DNA from: Prorocentrum cordatum | Taxonomy: Eukaryota; Sar; Dinophyceae; Prorocentrales; Prorocentraceae | NCBI GenBank assembly: GCA_963575745.1 | Contig: CAUYUJ010021693.1 | Coordinates: forward strand, 320,768 to 384,767 | Reading direction: 5' to 3' | DNA: 64,000 nucleotides | In this document: positions 30,310-39,890 of the stretch, piece after piece | Layout: every line of letters begins with the position of its first letter | Position numbering within the stretch: the stretch's first letter is position 1 | Program-made: the position numbers and the translations under genes | The notes under the pieces: model-generated | Database searches by the model: none | The model's input: the letters and a program-made list of their open reading frames with translations, nothing else | Told to the model about the DNA's origin: nothing

Positions 30310-31930
30310 AAGTGTGGTTTCATGCTGATATTTCCTCGACGCACGGCTCCGAGCCGAGATAGACCCAGAGCGCGGTCAATGCTCGCGCCCAAGGCTCCGC
30401 CTCCGCGAAGAGAACGCCTCGCGGCCAAGAGCGCGGAGCGCAGCGCATGCATGGCCATGTTCGCGCCAGGCGGAGGCCATCAGACACCTGCGCCCGCAGC
30501 GAGGGGGTGCGTCAGGGGGGGGGGGGGGGCAATCGCGTCGTGAAAGAAACACAACGGGATGACTTCTGCGGTTTTCGGACTCCGAGGGCTCTCGCAGGGC
30601 ACTGGATTTTCAATAAATAACTTAGGATCGGCCTGGGGACATTGGTGGAGCTCCCTATGGGGCCACGAAGCGCTGCACTGGGTGGGTGAAGCGCAGGGAG
30701 GAGGGGGAGGAAAAAGGAGGGACCGTCTCTTCAAAACGAGGACCCAATACCACAGGATGGTCGGGAGAAACAACTCAGGATCGGCCCGGGGACATGAGCC
30801 CGAGCATCCGAGGCTCGCACTGTGAAAGCACACGTCGGGGGTCTGGGTCGTCCGCCAACCGAGAGGGGCGTAGGTCGGCGGCGAGCGAAGGGGGGGAAGC
30901 GAGAAGGAGAAGGCATTCTGAGAAGGCTCGGACGTCCCCGGGCCTTCTTGGAAGTTGCCTAAGCCCTCCCCGAAGACATAACAACTTCTCAAAGGCGCCA
31001 GGGCTTCTGAGAAGTCCCGCCGCTTTCTAAGAAGGTTCTCTCCTTCTCGATTCCCCCCCTCGCTCGCCGCCGAATCGAGGGGGGAACCGCTCGGGTGGAG
31101 AGACATCGAGCTGGAATCGGCCACGCATCGCCGATGGGTCGACGATGGGCCCCCGATGGCGCATCCGCACGCTCCCGGGAGAAGTGCGCTATCGGGCCCC
31201 TGTCGGCGACGAATGCGCGATTGGGGGTCGACGCATCCCCCCTGAGCCCTTCCCCGGGTAGGCCGAGGGGAAGGAGGGATAGAAAGGAGGAGGGAAGAAG
31301 AGAGCTCCCCTTTCCCCCAGGCCATCCTTCATCGTGACTTTTGTCCGTCAAGCGGCTCCCCAAAGTTCTGGATCCCTCCCCAGAGACCGGCGTTTCATCC
31401 TGAGTCGCGTTTTGACTGTCTGGGGCCCGGCGCGGGCCCCTGGAGGCCGATCACTTGCAAAACCCAGTCAGTGGAGGAGGGGGGGGGAAGCTCTTCCCCT
31501 CACCTGAGGTTCGACGTCACGAAACACATGAAGCATGTTTCGAGCCCCATCGATCCGCGAGGGCCCTGGGGCCCGGAGCAAAACGGCACCCCCATCTGCC
31601 AAGAATGCGCGACGCCAGGATGCCAGGATCGCACGATCCTCCTTTAACGTTGGGCAGACATGAAGGCGGCGCTTGTTGAGCTCTTCGCGAGACCAAAAGA
31701 GGCGCCGCCTAAGGCGGCGTGAGCAACAAGCTCATGCAGCGGACGGGCGCACTTAAACTTACGGTCCTCTTCCCCCTCTTCCTCCTCCTCCTGGCCCTCC
31801 TGGGCCCGCTTCGGCGGGCTGCCGGTTTCGCGGGGTGGCTCGGCGTGCCTTGGCGGCACCGGCTGGACCCGTGGGGCCGTCCGGCTTGGCAGCCGACGCC
31901 TTCAGGGACAACCCCCTCCTGGCCCTCCTT
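30310..31930. other. Gene-free stretch between copy A and the copia element
   Basis: I see no convincing gene. There are poly-G near 30510, two copies of AACT(T/C)AGGATCGGCC(T/C)GGGGACAT near 30620 and 30775, and several AAGAAGG/CTTCTGAGAAG phrases near 30950-31040. A block at 31090-31260 resembles 41640-41780. GCCGCCTAAGGCGGC forms a small palindrome near 31702-31716. A short hydrophobic frame at 31719-31934 runs into the LTR and is probably fortuitous. Confidence 0.55.
31090..31260 (+). repeat. Dispersed repeat, copy 1 (partner at 41.64-41.78 kb)
   Basis: Shared phrases in the same order with 41640-41780 are CTGGAATCGG, GGGCCCCCGATGGCG, TCCGCACGCTCC(C/T)GGG, GGGGGTCGA(C/T)G(C/T)A, CCCCCCT and GAGCCC. 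The two copies lie on opposite sides of the copia element, in the same orientation. Non-coding. Confidence 0.6.
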
Positions 31931-32137
31931 TTGAATGCGACGGCGAGGGGTCTGCTCGAGAGTCCGTCCGCCGCAGTCTTTTGGGTTCGGCAGTGGGCAG
32001 GCGGGTTTTTCACATATCAGGCGGCGCACCGCTTTAGACGGCGCGGGCTGCGCGCCGCCGCGATCGCAGGAGCAAAAGGTGCTCCACATCATCATTCGAC
32101 GACGACAGTGACAGGGCTATCGGTGCCCTGGGTTTCA
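31931..32137 (+). repeat. 5' LTR of Ty1/copia element
   Basis: About 206 bp that match 39585-39788 almost throughout, including GAGGGGTCTGCTCGAG, GGCGCGGGCTGCGCGCC, AGGAGCAAAAGGTGCTCCAC and ATCGGTGCCCTGGGTTTC. It can be written as TG..CA (TGAATG...TTTCA). The left boundary is uncertain by a few bases. The two LTRs differ at several sites and a small indel, so the insertion is not recent. No target-site duplication is evident. Confidence 0.88.
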
Positions 32138-32140
32138 AAT

Positions 32141-32150
32141 TGGTAGCGGG
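32141..32150 (+). other. Primer binding site, initiator-tRNA-Met type
   Basis: TGGTAGCGGG begins three to four bases after the 5' LTR. TGGTAGC is the complement of the GCTACCA 3' end found on eukaryotic initiator tRNA-Met, the usual primer of copia elements. Confidence 0.8.
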
Positions 32151-32159
32151 GCCGTGACA

Positions 32160-32694
32160 AGACCACGGACGACGATGTCGACATCGTGGGGAAGCGGAGC
32201 CGCTGGCGCTACTGGAGGCCTCCGCTTGGACGTCCCGACGTGGGGCGTGGAGCCCGACAAACTATTGGCGCACAAGTTCGACGTCGGGTTCTTTACCAAG
32301 AGCTAGTAGCTATTAGCTTCAGGACAAGTGCGTTGCGGGACCCCAACTGATGAGAGCGTCGGGGGCCAGGGCGCGCAGACTGGCACAGGCGTGCCCCGAC
32401 ACCGACACAATCGACGAGGTCGCGGACGCAGGCAAGCGGACGGGCTGGTCGCGCGTCTTCGAGTTTCTCTTGTCGAAGCTCGACCTGTCCAGTGTTCACG
32501 AGATGGGGAACTCTGCTGATAAGTTCTTCAACAAGCTCCAGCGGGAGCCAGGGGAGGGATTCCCCGACTGGACGGCGCGCTGGGAAGCACGCGAGCGGGA
32601 TCTCCTGTCACAGCTGAAGGCGGTTGACGACACGGTGGAGGAGGTCGTCGCAGCGCCGTTGAGGACGCGGTGGTACTTCGCCGTTCGCGGTTGA
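32160..32694 (+). pseudogene. gag: Copia element: Gag N-terminal part
   Basis: Frame 32204-32306 reads GGLRLDVPTWGVEPDKLLAHK and stops with TAG. A second frame to 32694 reads DEVADAGKRTGWSRVFEFLLSKLD, DKFFNKLQREPGEGFPDWTARWEARERDLL. GKR(T)GW, F...L.R..GE.F.DW and RW are typical of copia Gag helices. The stop and frame changes at about 32305 and 32690 show that Gag is broken. Confidence 0.75.
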
Positions 32695-32719
32695 CGCCAG
32701 TGGCCAGAGGGTCACGGAG

Positions 32720-33664
32720 ATGGCGGGCGGCGACTACGACTTCGACAGGAAATACAAGGCACTCTGCACGCGGCACCCGCTGGAGGCGCTGCAGGAGCTC
32801 GACAGGGCCCGCGACAAGAAGGACAGGCGTGCCAGATTCTACGGCGAGGCCGAGGAGGCCGACCAGGAGGTCAACGACTGGGAGGACCGGTCCGAGATCG
32901 CGGGCATCGTGGATGAGCTGGTGAACTTGGCTGACGAGGAGGACGCGCTGCTGCTGGAGGACTCTGAGCCGTTCGCCGAGCCCGAGGACAGAATCCACGC
33001 GGAGTTCAAGCAGATGGGCCGGAACTTCAAGGACGCCAGAGACCTCATCAGGAAGCTGAAGGTCGCGCGGGACTTCTACTCTGCGCTGACTCCGCGTCCT
33101 CCTGAAGGACCTCCACGGCCTCGTCCGCCTCGTGGCGGCAGGGGTGAACAAGGACCTGGGCCCGTGCGAGACCGGCGCCGGACGCGGTGTCTGGCTCGCC
33201 GCGAGTTCGGGCACCAGGCCAAGGGCTGTCCTGAGAGAGCCAAGGGCCAGGGCCAGAAGCAGCCTACAGAAACGAACTCGCTCGCGCTCCTTCAGCTGGG
33301 CGAGCTGGCGTTTCTGCCGGGCGACTCGAGCGGCGTCTGGGCGATCCTCGACTGCGGGGCGACGCGGAGCTTCATCGGGGTCACGATGGCGGAGCACCTG
33401 GCCTACGACACGGAGGAGACGCACGACCTGGAGCTCAACCTGGCTGAGACGACGAGGTACTTCACGTTCGGGGGCGGCCAGCGCAAGAGCTCCATGGGCA
33501 CTGTAGCGGGCGACAGCTTCCTCGGCAACGGCAAAGAGACGACCGAGATCTCCATCATGGACAACGACGCGCCGCTGCTGATCGGGATGGATATCCCGGG
33601 GTCTGAGCACGCTGGCGCCCATCGACTGCGGGATCCGCTACTTGATGATGCCGAAGATCTCTAA
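32720..33664 (+). CDS. Copia element: Gag C-terminal part, zinc knuckle and protease
   Basis: A 314-residue open segment. The first 110 residues are charged and helical. The zinc knuckle at about 33181-33240 reads C-LARREFGHQAKG-C-PE, so one of the two front cysteines of CX2CX4HX4C is replaced. The aspartic protease follows: WAILDCGATRSFIG (33345-33385) with D-C-G-A in place of D-S/T-G-A, then LLIGMDI (33578-33598) near the domain end. The Cys in the active-site triplet would probably weaken the enzyme (inference from family knowledge). The frame ends near 33664. Confidence 0.8.
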   Translation: MAGGDYDFDRKYKALCTRHPLEALQELDRARDKKDRRARFYGEAEEADQEVNDWEDRSEIAGIVDELVNLADEEDALLLEDSEPFAEPEDRIHAEFKQMGRNFKDARDLIRKLKVARDFYSALTPRPPEGPPRPRPPRGGRGEQGPGPVRDRRRTRCLARREFGHQAKGCPERAKGQGQKQPTETNSLALLQLGELAFLPGDSSGVWAILDCGATRSFIGVTMAEHLAYDTEETHDLELNLAETTRYFTFGGGQRKSSMGTVAGDSFLGNGKETTEISIMDNDAPLLIGMDIPGSEHAGAHRLRDPLLDDAEDL

Positions 33665-35125
33665 CAGCATCTCCCAGTACCGCAGAATTCGGAGCGGCCA
33701 CCTCGCGGTCAACGCGACGACGTCTACTTGGCGGCAGCAGGTGCCGCAGAGGCCCCCGACCTCCGACGCGGTCGCCCAATGCCACACCTTGGCAGACCAG
33801 GAGGGCCAGACCGGGTTCGTGGGCGCTGCTGTGCTGGAGGACTCGGATGAGCCCCAGCCGGGCGCAGCGGAGGCGCTCCCGAGCTAGGGGCAGCGCCCAC
33901 TGCTGGGCCCGAGGACAACAGATTTCACTTGTCCATTGGGGGGCCCGACGAGAATCCCGAGAGGTCGCTTTTCGAAGATGGCTCGAGAGATTCCGAGAAG
34001 CCCCCACCGACAAATGCGTTTCCAGCCCCCACCCCCCACCCCCTTCCTTCAAACAACGCCCTCGTGCTCCGTGCAGAATTCTTCAAGATCCCCCGCGGCC
34101 CCTTCCTACGCCGCGAAAGTCCCCAAGAACCCCTGCGGCTACTCCTCTTCCGTGTACTTCATTGAGGACTCCAGGGGGCGCGACTGCAACTACTCCGAGA
34201 ACTCCGGGAGGTTCGACATCGACGACTCCGAAACCTCCAACATCATCGAGGGCTTCTTGGGATAAGTCTTTACCCATCGACTCCGACGATCACGAAGTCA
34301 CCAACATCATCTGGGATACCGACGAGGACGAGATCGAAACCTCCGAAACGACAGACAGCACCTCCCTCCGATCCTGATGACTTTGATGCGTACCGAGCGC
34401 TTTCGGCTCGAAAGGGTATTCAATCCAGAAGACATCTGCAATTTCCATACTCTCCAGATTCAGCGGATGGGATGTCGCCACGGCACAGGCTCGCTGCCTT
34501 CGGGTGCGCCACCGCCGCCTTCACCCGCTTCAACGCGGCCTCGGGACCGCAGAACGACGCCATTTTGGTCGAAGCTGCCGACCACATCGACAGCCAGCGC
34601 GCCTACTTCCGCTCAGGTTCAGCCCGAGGCCAGGGTAATCCAAGGCGAGTGCGCTTCTGTTTCTCCGACGGACGTGGTTCGGGGCGCGGCCGAAGCCGAC
34701 CCCGCGGCGACGCTCGCCCAGGAGGACGCGTCCAAGGCCGAGGGCCTTCAGAGGCGCGGGCGCTGCGGCCAACCGAGTCGCGAGAGGAGCGGATGATCGT
34801 GCACGGACGGGCAGACGCACTACTGCCTCCTGGCGTCCTGGTGGCGCCCGGTCTGCCCGCCCCGAACTTCGCGCAGGACTATCGACCCCCGCCGCGGAAG
34901 CACCAACAGCCTCGCGCTCGTGCCCCAGAGGTTCCGCCGATGAGATCGGCAAGCCCCGAAGCCAGCTGGCTCTGCCGAATCGAAGTGATCCACGTGAGGT
35001 GGAGGCGCGTGCTGAAGAAGATTCTGACGCAGCCGGAGCACGAGCCCTCGTCGGAATCCTCGGAGGTGCTGGACGACACGCCCGACAAGGAGGGGACCGC
35101 CAAGATAGGCCGCGAGAAACTCTGA
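33665..35125 (+). pseudogene. Copia element: variable spacer between protease and methyltransferase-like domain
   Basis: Coding-like but low-complexity. Segments rich in Asp/Glu/Ser/Thr occur near 34180-34370 (SDDHEVTNIIWDTDEDEIET). Arg/Pro/Ala-rich frames span 34472-35125. Frames change several times. No domain visible. The acidic patches are in character with copia spacer regions. Confidence 0.5.
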
Positions 35126-35127
35126 GT

Positions 35128-36492
35128 CGCGAGGACCTGGGCGCCCTGCAGGGCGCGATCGACCAGCGCGACAGCAGCTACAAGAAAGACATCGGCGACG
35201 ACGTCAACAACCTCGCCCGTCGGGGACGCTTTGACCTTCTGGAGGTCTGCGCGCCACCTACGTCACGTCTGGCCCAAGCGGTGCACGACCAGGGTGGCCT
35301 CGCCGTCCGCGCGGGAGTGCACTACGGGTTCGACATGTCTACCAAGACGGGGGTACACCGCTTGGTGCCATGGATTCGCCAACACCGACCTCGGCGGATC
35401 GTCGCGAGCCCCCCGTGCGCCGCTGACTGCGAGCTGCAGACCTGGAACCAGAAGACACCAGAAGATCGAGAAGGACTTCGCAAGAAAGCGCAGCAAGCTC
35501 GGCGGATTCAACACGGGCGCGAAACGGTCATGTCGATTGGACTCCAGCACCCTGGGGCGGAAATTGACCTTGAACAACCGCAGCGGTCGCAGAGCTGGTC
35601 ACGTTCGGACGCGCTCAAGCGCATCAGAGAGCAGACCTGCGAGACGCTGGTCACCGACTGCGCCTACGGCCGTAAGTGCCCGCGCAGCGGGCGCCTTCTT
35701 CCCAAGGTATGGCGGATTTGCTCCACCGACCCCGAGCTCCAGAGGAGCGTCGGCAAGAGGTGCAGCAACCGCCCTGGTCGACATGACAACCGCGAGCACG
35801 GTGCGATCCTGAGCGGCAAGATCGTTGCTTCTACTGCCTTCTACCCCGAGGCCATGTGCAAGGCCTGGGCAACGCGCGCGCTACGAGCTGGTGGCGGAAC
35901 AACGGCAGGGGCCTCAGCACTACTGGCGACCGACCTAGAGGGCGACGACCTGATCTTCGAAGGCGACGGCGCGGACCAGGAGACGGAGGATCCACGGGCG
36001 CCCAACGAGGAGTTCGACGGGGACGGTTTCAAAGCAATTTCCAAGGAGGAGGGCCACACCACCACCAAAGAGGCGCAGGACATTGAGTTCCGCCTTAGCC
36101 GTCCCCATCGCAACCTTGGCCATCCCTGCGCCCGCACCACGCGAGAGATCCTGGAGAACTCGGGCGCCAGCCAGCAGGTCCTGAAAATGGTCGAGAACTT
36201 CAAGTGTCGCGCGTGCGACTCCTCCGCGCTGCCGGAAGCGGTTCGCACTTCTGCTGGCGTTGAGATCCCCGAGGTCTTCGAGGGGATGGGAAGCGACGGT
36301 CTCGAGTGGACCGACCCTCTGGGCGACGCAATCTACCTGCTGAACCTCGGCGAGGGATCAGGGATTACTCAGGTCGCCAACCGCGGCGACAAATCCCAAA
36401 TCAGGCAACAGGTCGCCCGCAGATGTTCTCGAGACCTGGAGATCCTGGACGAACCACTATCGAGTGCCACGTCTGGTGCGATGCGATGCTGA
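35128..36492 (+). CDS. Copia element: methyltransferase-like domain, GAG-pre-integrase and integrase start
   Basis: The open frame 34999-36492 is in phase from about 35128. First domain (35220-35890): FDLLEVCAPPTSRLAQAV resembles a Rossmann-type motif I. RRIVASPPCAADCELQTWNQ (35390-35450) carries a PPC motif, AEIDLEQPQ is an acidic-Pro motif, and CAYGRKCPRSG follows. This is a methyltransferase-like fold by motif pattern; activity is unproved. Next is GAG-pre-integrase with the zinc ligands H and H in PHRNLGHP, then C and C in FKCRAC (36100-36220). The integrase core starts with GLEWTDP, containing the first catalytic Asp (about 36300-36320). The frame ends before the second. Confidence 0.75.
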   Translation, partial: REDLGALQGAIDQRDSSYKKDIGDDVNNLARRGRFDLLEVCAPPTSRLAQAVHDQGGLAVRAGVHYGFDMSTKTGVHRLVPWIRQHRPRRIVASPPCAADCELQTWNQKTPEDREGLRKKAQQARRIQHGRETVMSIGLQHPGAEIDLEQPQRSQSWSRSDALKRIREQTCETLVTDCAYGRKCPRSGRLLPKVWRICSTDPELQRSVGKRCSNRPGRHDNREHGAILSGKIVASTAFYPEAMCKAWATRALRAGGGTTAGASALLATDLEGDDLIFEGDGADQETEDPRAPNEEFDGDGFKAISKEEGHTTTKEAQDIEFRLSRPHRNLGHPCARTTREILENSGASQQVLKMVENFKCRACDSSALPEAVRTSAGVEIPEVFEGMGSDGLEWTDPLGDAIYLLNLGEGSGITQVANRGDKSQIRQQVARRCSRDLEILDEPLSSATSGAMRC

Positions 36493-37272
36493 AGGCTGTC
36501 CCCGGGCACCGAGATGTTCATTGCTCCTGGAGCGCAGGATCCAGCGAACGTGGAGCACAGGATCCAGCTCTTCAAGCGCACCTTCGCCAAGTTCCGGAAG
36601 CAGAACCACGACTGCGACGTCGACGAGGCCATCAGCTACGTCGTCCACGCCATCAACGATCTCGATAAAGTGGGGAGCCATTCCCCGATCGTCCACGCGT
36701 TCGGCGTGGGAGGTGCGCAGTCCCCAGGCATCGCCTTCGCCATCGTCGACGACAGCCACGGCGAGACGCGCGAACTGCGACGACTCTCGGCACGCCAGAG
36801 CTTCATAGAGGTGGAATATTCGGAGCGACGTCGCAATGCTGAGCACGCGCGAAGTCGTGTTGCGACCCGCCGGAAACCTGGCGAGCTCGCCTACTACTGG
36901 CACAATAGCCGCGGGCCCGTGAAGGCTACGTGGTACGGCCCGGCCCGCGTGCTGGTTCAGGAACAGCGAATCCTGGCTGGCTCCACTCGGCCTACTTCAA
37001 TGGTCCAGATATCACGCGAAGGTGTTCTCCTGCGGCGCGCCCCAGAGCAGCCGCGGCCGGCCGCCGAGGCCAAGCGCATGGTCGTAGAACTCCGCTACAT
37101 GGAAAGGCGTGGGACATCACTGTCAGACCTGATGGAGGCGGCTCGCCGCGATACATTCGAAGACCAACGAGAGCCGGCCCAATATTCAGCACTTCGAGCC
37201 GCAGGTGATCGCGCCTGCCGAGCTGCCGGAGACCACCCGCGACACCGAGCCGATGGAAGCGGAAGCAGATGA
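36464..37272 (+). pseudogene. Copia element: integrase core and C-terminal domain
   Basis: A short frame at 36469-36498 reads RLVRCDAEGC and supplies the second Asp. The next frame (36514-37272) reads VEHRIQLFKRTFAKFRKQN, with the Glu of the catalytic triad probably in VEHRI. It continues VHAINDLDKVGSHSPI and the C-terminal domain GELAYYWHN..VKATWYGPARVL and EGVLLRRAPEQPRPA, typical of copia integrase. Between the second Asp and the Glu the sequence is shorter than in intact integrases, so a deletion as well as frameshifts is likely. Confidence 0.78.
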
Positions 37273-37630
37273 TCCTGGACTCGACGAAGCACCTTCCGAA
37301 TCTGAAAGCGAGCCTACGCCGCCAGAACCGACGCCACCTTCTCCTTCCATTATCTCGACCATTGAACGGCCAGTGTCCAAGCAGCCTCGACTGACGTCCC
37401 CTAGAGCGACATCACCTACGCCACCGTCGGACCCACCAGGACGGCGTTGGAGCATGCACTCGAAGGACGACGAGGCCACCTACCGAACTCCACCAGCTGA
37501 TCGACGTCACGACCGACCAGGTCCCTATTCTGAAGGCAAGCCGCCCTCCACGGACATCGGCGACCCGACCGACGACGAGCCCTTCACCCTTAAACGAGAC
37601 AGCGAGCGGAGCAGAACTCGAGTTCATTGA
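37205..37630 (+). CDS. Copia element: acidic Pro/Ser-rich spacer before RT
   Basis: A 141-residue frame with EAEADDPGLDEAPSESESEP and many Pro, Ser and Thr. This is the usual disordered linker between integrase and reverse transcriptase in copia polyproteins. It overlaps the end of the integrase frame, so a frameshift joins them. Confidence 0.6.
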   Translation: MIAPAELPETTRDTEPMEAEADDPGLDEAPSESESEPTPPEPTPPSPSIISTIERPVSKQPRLTSPRATSPTPPSDPPGRRWSMHSKDDEATYRTPPADRRHDRPGPYSEGKPPSTDIGDPTDDEPFTLKRDSERSRTRVH

Positions 37631-37637
37631 TGAGAAC

Positions 37638-38405
37638 ATGATATGCGAATTCGACATGCTGAAATCAGAGCTTACGGACAGTGAAGGTCGCCGCAGGCTC
37701 ACTACCCAGACGCTGGACTGCTGCGTGGCGAACCAGAAGCGGAAGGACAAGATCGAGTTCCACTGGAGCAAACTGTCCTCCTCCAAGAAGGACGAGTTCC
37801 GCAAGGCTACCACGAAGGAGGTCACCAACTAGAAGCAGTACAAGGGCGTGCGACCGGTCCCGACCTCCGAGGTGAAGGACCCTGCGGACGTGATTCGCTG
37901 TCGGTGGGTGCTGACCCGCAAGAGCGACGGAACGGCGAAGGCTCGCCTCGTTCTCCTCGGCTACCAGACCGAGGACATTGGACAGGAACCGACGGCATCG
38001 CCGACAGCCTCACGCAGAGCGAGGAACATCCTCCTCACGGTGGCGGCCGCGAGCTCGTGGAACATCGTCAAGGGCGACGTCACCAGCGCGCTCCTCCAGG
38101 CCAACGACCTCAAAAAGGACCTCTTCGTGGAGGCGGATGAAGCTTTGTTGCAACTTTCGGCGTCCGACCTGGTGAAGTACTTCGGGTCGTAAAGCTGGGT
38201 TATGGCATCGGAAAGGCACCAAGGAAGTGGTGGCAGACCGTGAGGCTGGATTTTGCGAAGCTCGGTCTGCAGGCGTGCGACTTGGAACCTGGCCTCTGGT
38301 GCTTGCGCTGCCCCGAGACAGCTCTTCTGGGCCTCGTGATGTGCCACGTGGACGACTTCATCCTCCTGGCGACCGAAGCCACCTCCCTTGGCGAAAGGCA
38401 CTGAA
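37638..38405 (+). pseudogene. Copia element: reverse transcriptase
   Basis: RVT_2-type reverse transcriptase. The fingers begin WSKLSSSKKDEFRKATTKEVTN, with an in-frame TAG at 37830-37832 where a Trp is expected. It continues RCRWVLTRKSDGTAKARLVLLGYQ (37895-37970), SPTASRRARNILLTVAA and VKGDVTSALLQAN (motif A with GDV, about 38065-38105). A stop near 38190 is followed by a second frame: LGYGIGKAPRKWWQTV and CHVDDFILLATEA (38342-38380). HVDD replaces the usual YVDD and both catalytic Asp are present. One nonsense codon and one frameshift thus inactivate it. Confidence 0.85.
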
Positions 38406-39588
38406 GGGCATCAAGGAACTCTATACCTGGGGCACCTGGAAGGACATGGATGACGGGATCGATTCCGTGGAGCAGTGCGGGGTCTCGATGGTGGCGAACG
38501 ACAGGGGCTTCTTCCAGCATCAGCAGAGCTACATCGATAAGCTGATGGAGATCATCCCGAAGCACCCTAAGGCTCGACCCAGCGATCGACTGTCAGAAGC
38601 GGATCTGGGTACTCTACGGACCTGGTGTGACGCGTTATCTTGGCTGGACGCGAATACACTACCATGGATGTCCGCGCCGGTCGCAGACGTACAGAGCAAG
38701 ATCCCTACCGGTGACTACAAACTCTTCGGGATCGCCAACAACATCACCAAGACGGTCAAAGCCAACAGGACCGACGGGATCCAGATCTTCCGTCACAGTC
38801 TGCCTGGGTGCGGACCAGGGCTTCCTGACTTTCGGGTCTTCACGTGGTGCGACGCTGCGTGGGCTAGCCGACCCGATGGACATTCTCAAGGCAAACATGT
38901 CACGGCGCTCAGCACTTCCGAAGGGCCCTTCCACCACGCCTGCGACTTCACGGTCCTGGACTGGGGTTCTCGTAAGCTGAAGAGGGTGGCCCGCTCAAGC
39001 TTATCGGCAGAGATTCAGGAGGCTAGCGACGCCGAGGGCGAGCAAATGATGGTACGACTGGCAATGTATGATACGAGGTACGAGGTGCTCTACGGGAGGT
39101 TTGATCTCAACGACCGCCGAGGAGCTCTCCATCGTGTACCGGGTGCCCTCGTGACGGACTGCAAGGCGTTCTACGACGGCGTGGTGACGTCCGGGTCGGC
39201 CGGGTTAGGCCTCGACGAGAGGCGGACGGCCATAGAGGCGCTCGCTTTGCGCCGCGCCCTCGAGGAGGGCGGTACCATCGTACGCTGGGTGCACAGCCAT
39301 GCTCAGCTGGCCGACGGCATGACCAAGGCCAGCCTTCAAGCGTTCAACGTGCTCCACGCCTTCCTGAAGAACCAGAGGTGGAATATTGTCCACGACGAGA
39401 GGTTCCTCTCGGCGCGGAAGAGGTCTGCGCTCGGGAAGGGGATCTTCGACGAGACGACCGACACACACCACTCGGAGGCGAAAAAGATAATGGAGAGCAG
39501 GAGGCGCGATCGGCCAGCTGCCAGTGACGTGGCTGCAGCCGGAGCCACGGACAAGGGGCTCGAGCAGATCTCTTTTCCCCCTGTTTGA
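38400..39588 (+). CDS. Copia element: RNase H domain and C-terminus
   Basis: Open frame ending in TGA at 39586-39588, inside the 3' LTR. It contains the RT connection (IKELYTWGTWKDM) and RNase H: FTWCDAAWA (38838-38866, first Asp), LSAEIQEASDAEGE (39001-39043, Glu), LVTDCKAFYD (39150-39180, second Asp) and HSHAQLADGMTK (39294-39330, last Asp). All four acidic residues are kept. The tail HHSEAKKIM is typical of copia C-termini. This is the best preserved domain of the element. Confidence 0.88.
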
Positions 39589-39788
39589 ATGTGAAGGTGA
39601 GGGGTCTGCTCGAGTCCGTCCGCTGCAGCCTTTTGGGCTCGGCAGTGGGCGGGCGGATTGTTCAAAGATGAGGCGGTGTACCGCCTCAGACGGCGCGGGC
39701 TGCGCGCCGCCGCGATCGCAGGAGCAAAAGGTGCTCCACATCATCATTCGACGACGACAGCGACAGGGCTATCGGTGCCCTGGGTTTC
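39585..39788 (+). repeat. 3' LTR of Ty1/copia element
   Basis: 204 bp matching the 5' LTR from TTGAATG to CCCTGGGTTTC. Differences include loss of two bases after CTGCTCGAG and several substitutions. There is no clear polypurine tract directly before it; the nearest purine-rich string is ACAAGGGG near 39550. Confidence 0.88.
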
Positions 39789-39890
39789 CGACCCCTGGGC
39801 CCGCCTCCCCCGGAAACGTCGCACCCCGACACAGGCGGGCAGGGGCGGGCAGGGGCGGCGCGCGGAGCCCGTACTGGTTCTGCTCCACGG

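Noticed and set aside
31719-31934. Possible small protein with a Leu-rich signal-like segment
   Set aside because: It runs into the LTR, has no homologue I recognise, and its Leu run comes from a CTCCTC repeat.
32528-33622. Minus-strand frame of 364 residues opposite copia Gag-protease
   Set aside because: The plus strand carries the Gag helices, zinc knuckle and protease motifs; the minus frame is a shadow.
31922-39795. Target-site duplication around the copia element
   Set aside because: The bases before the 5' LTR (CCTTT) and after the 3' LTR (GACCC) do not match for any boundary I tried, so none is claimed.
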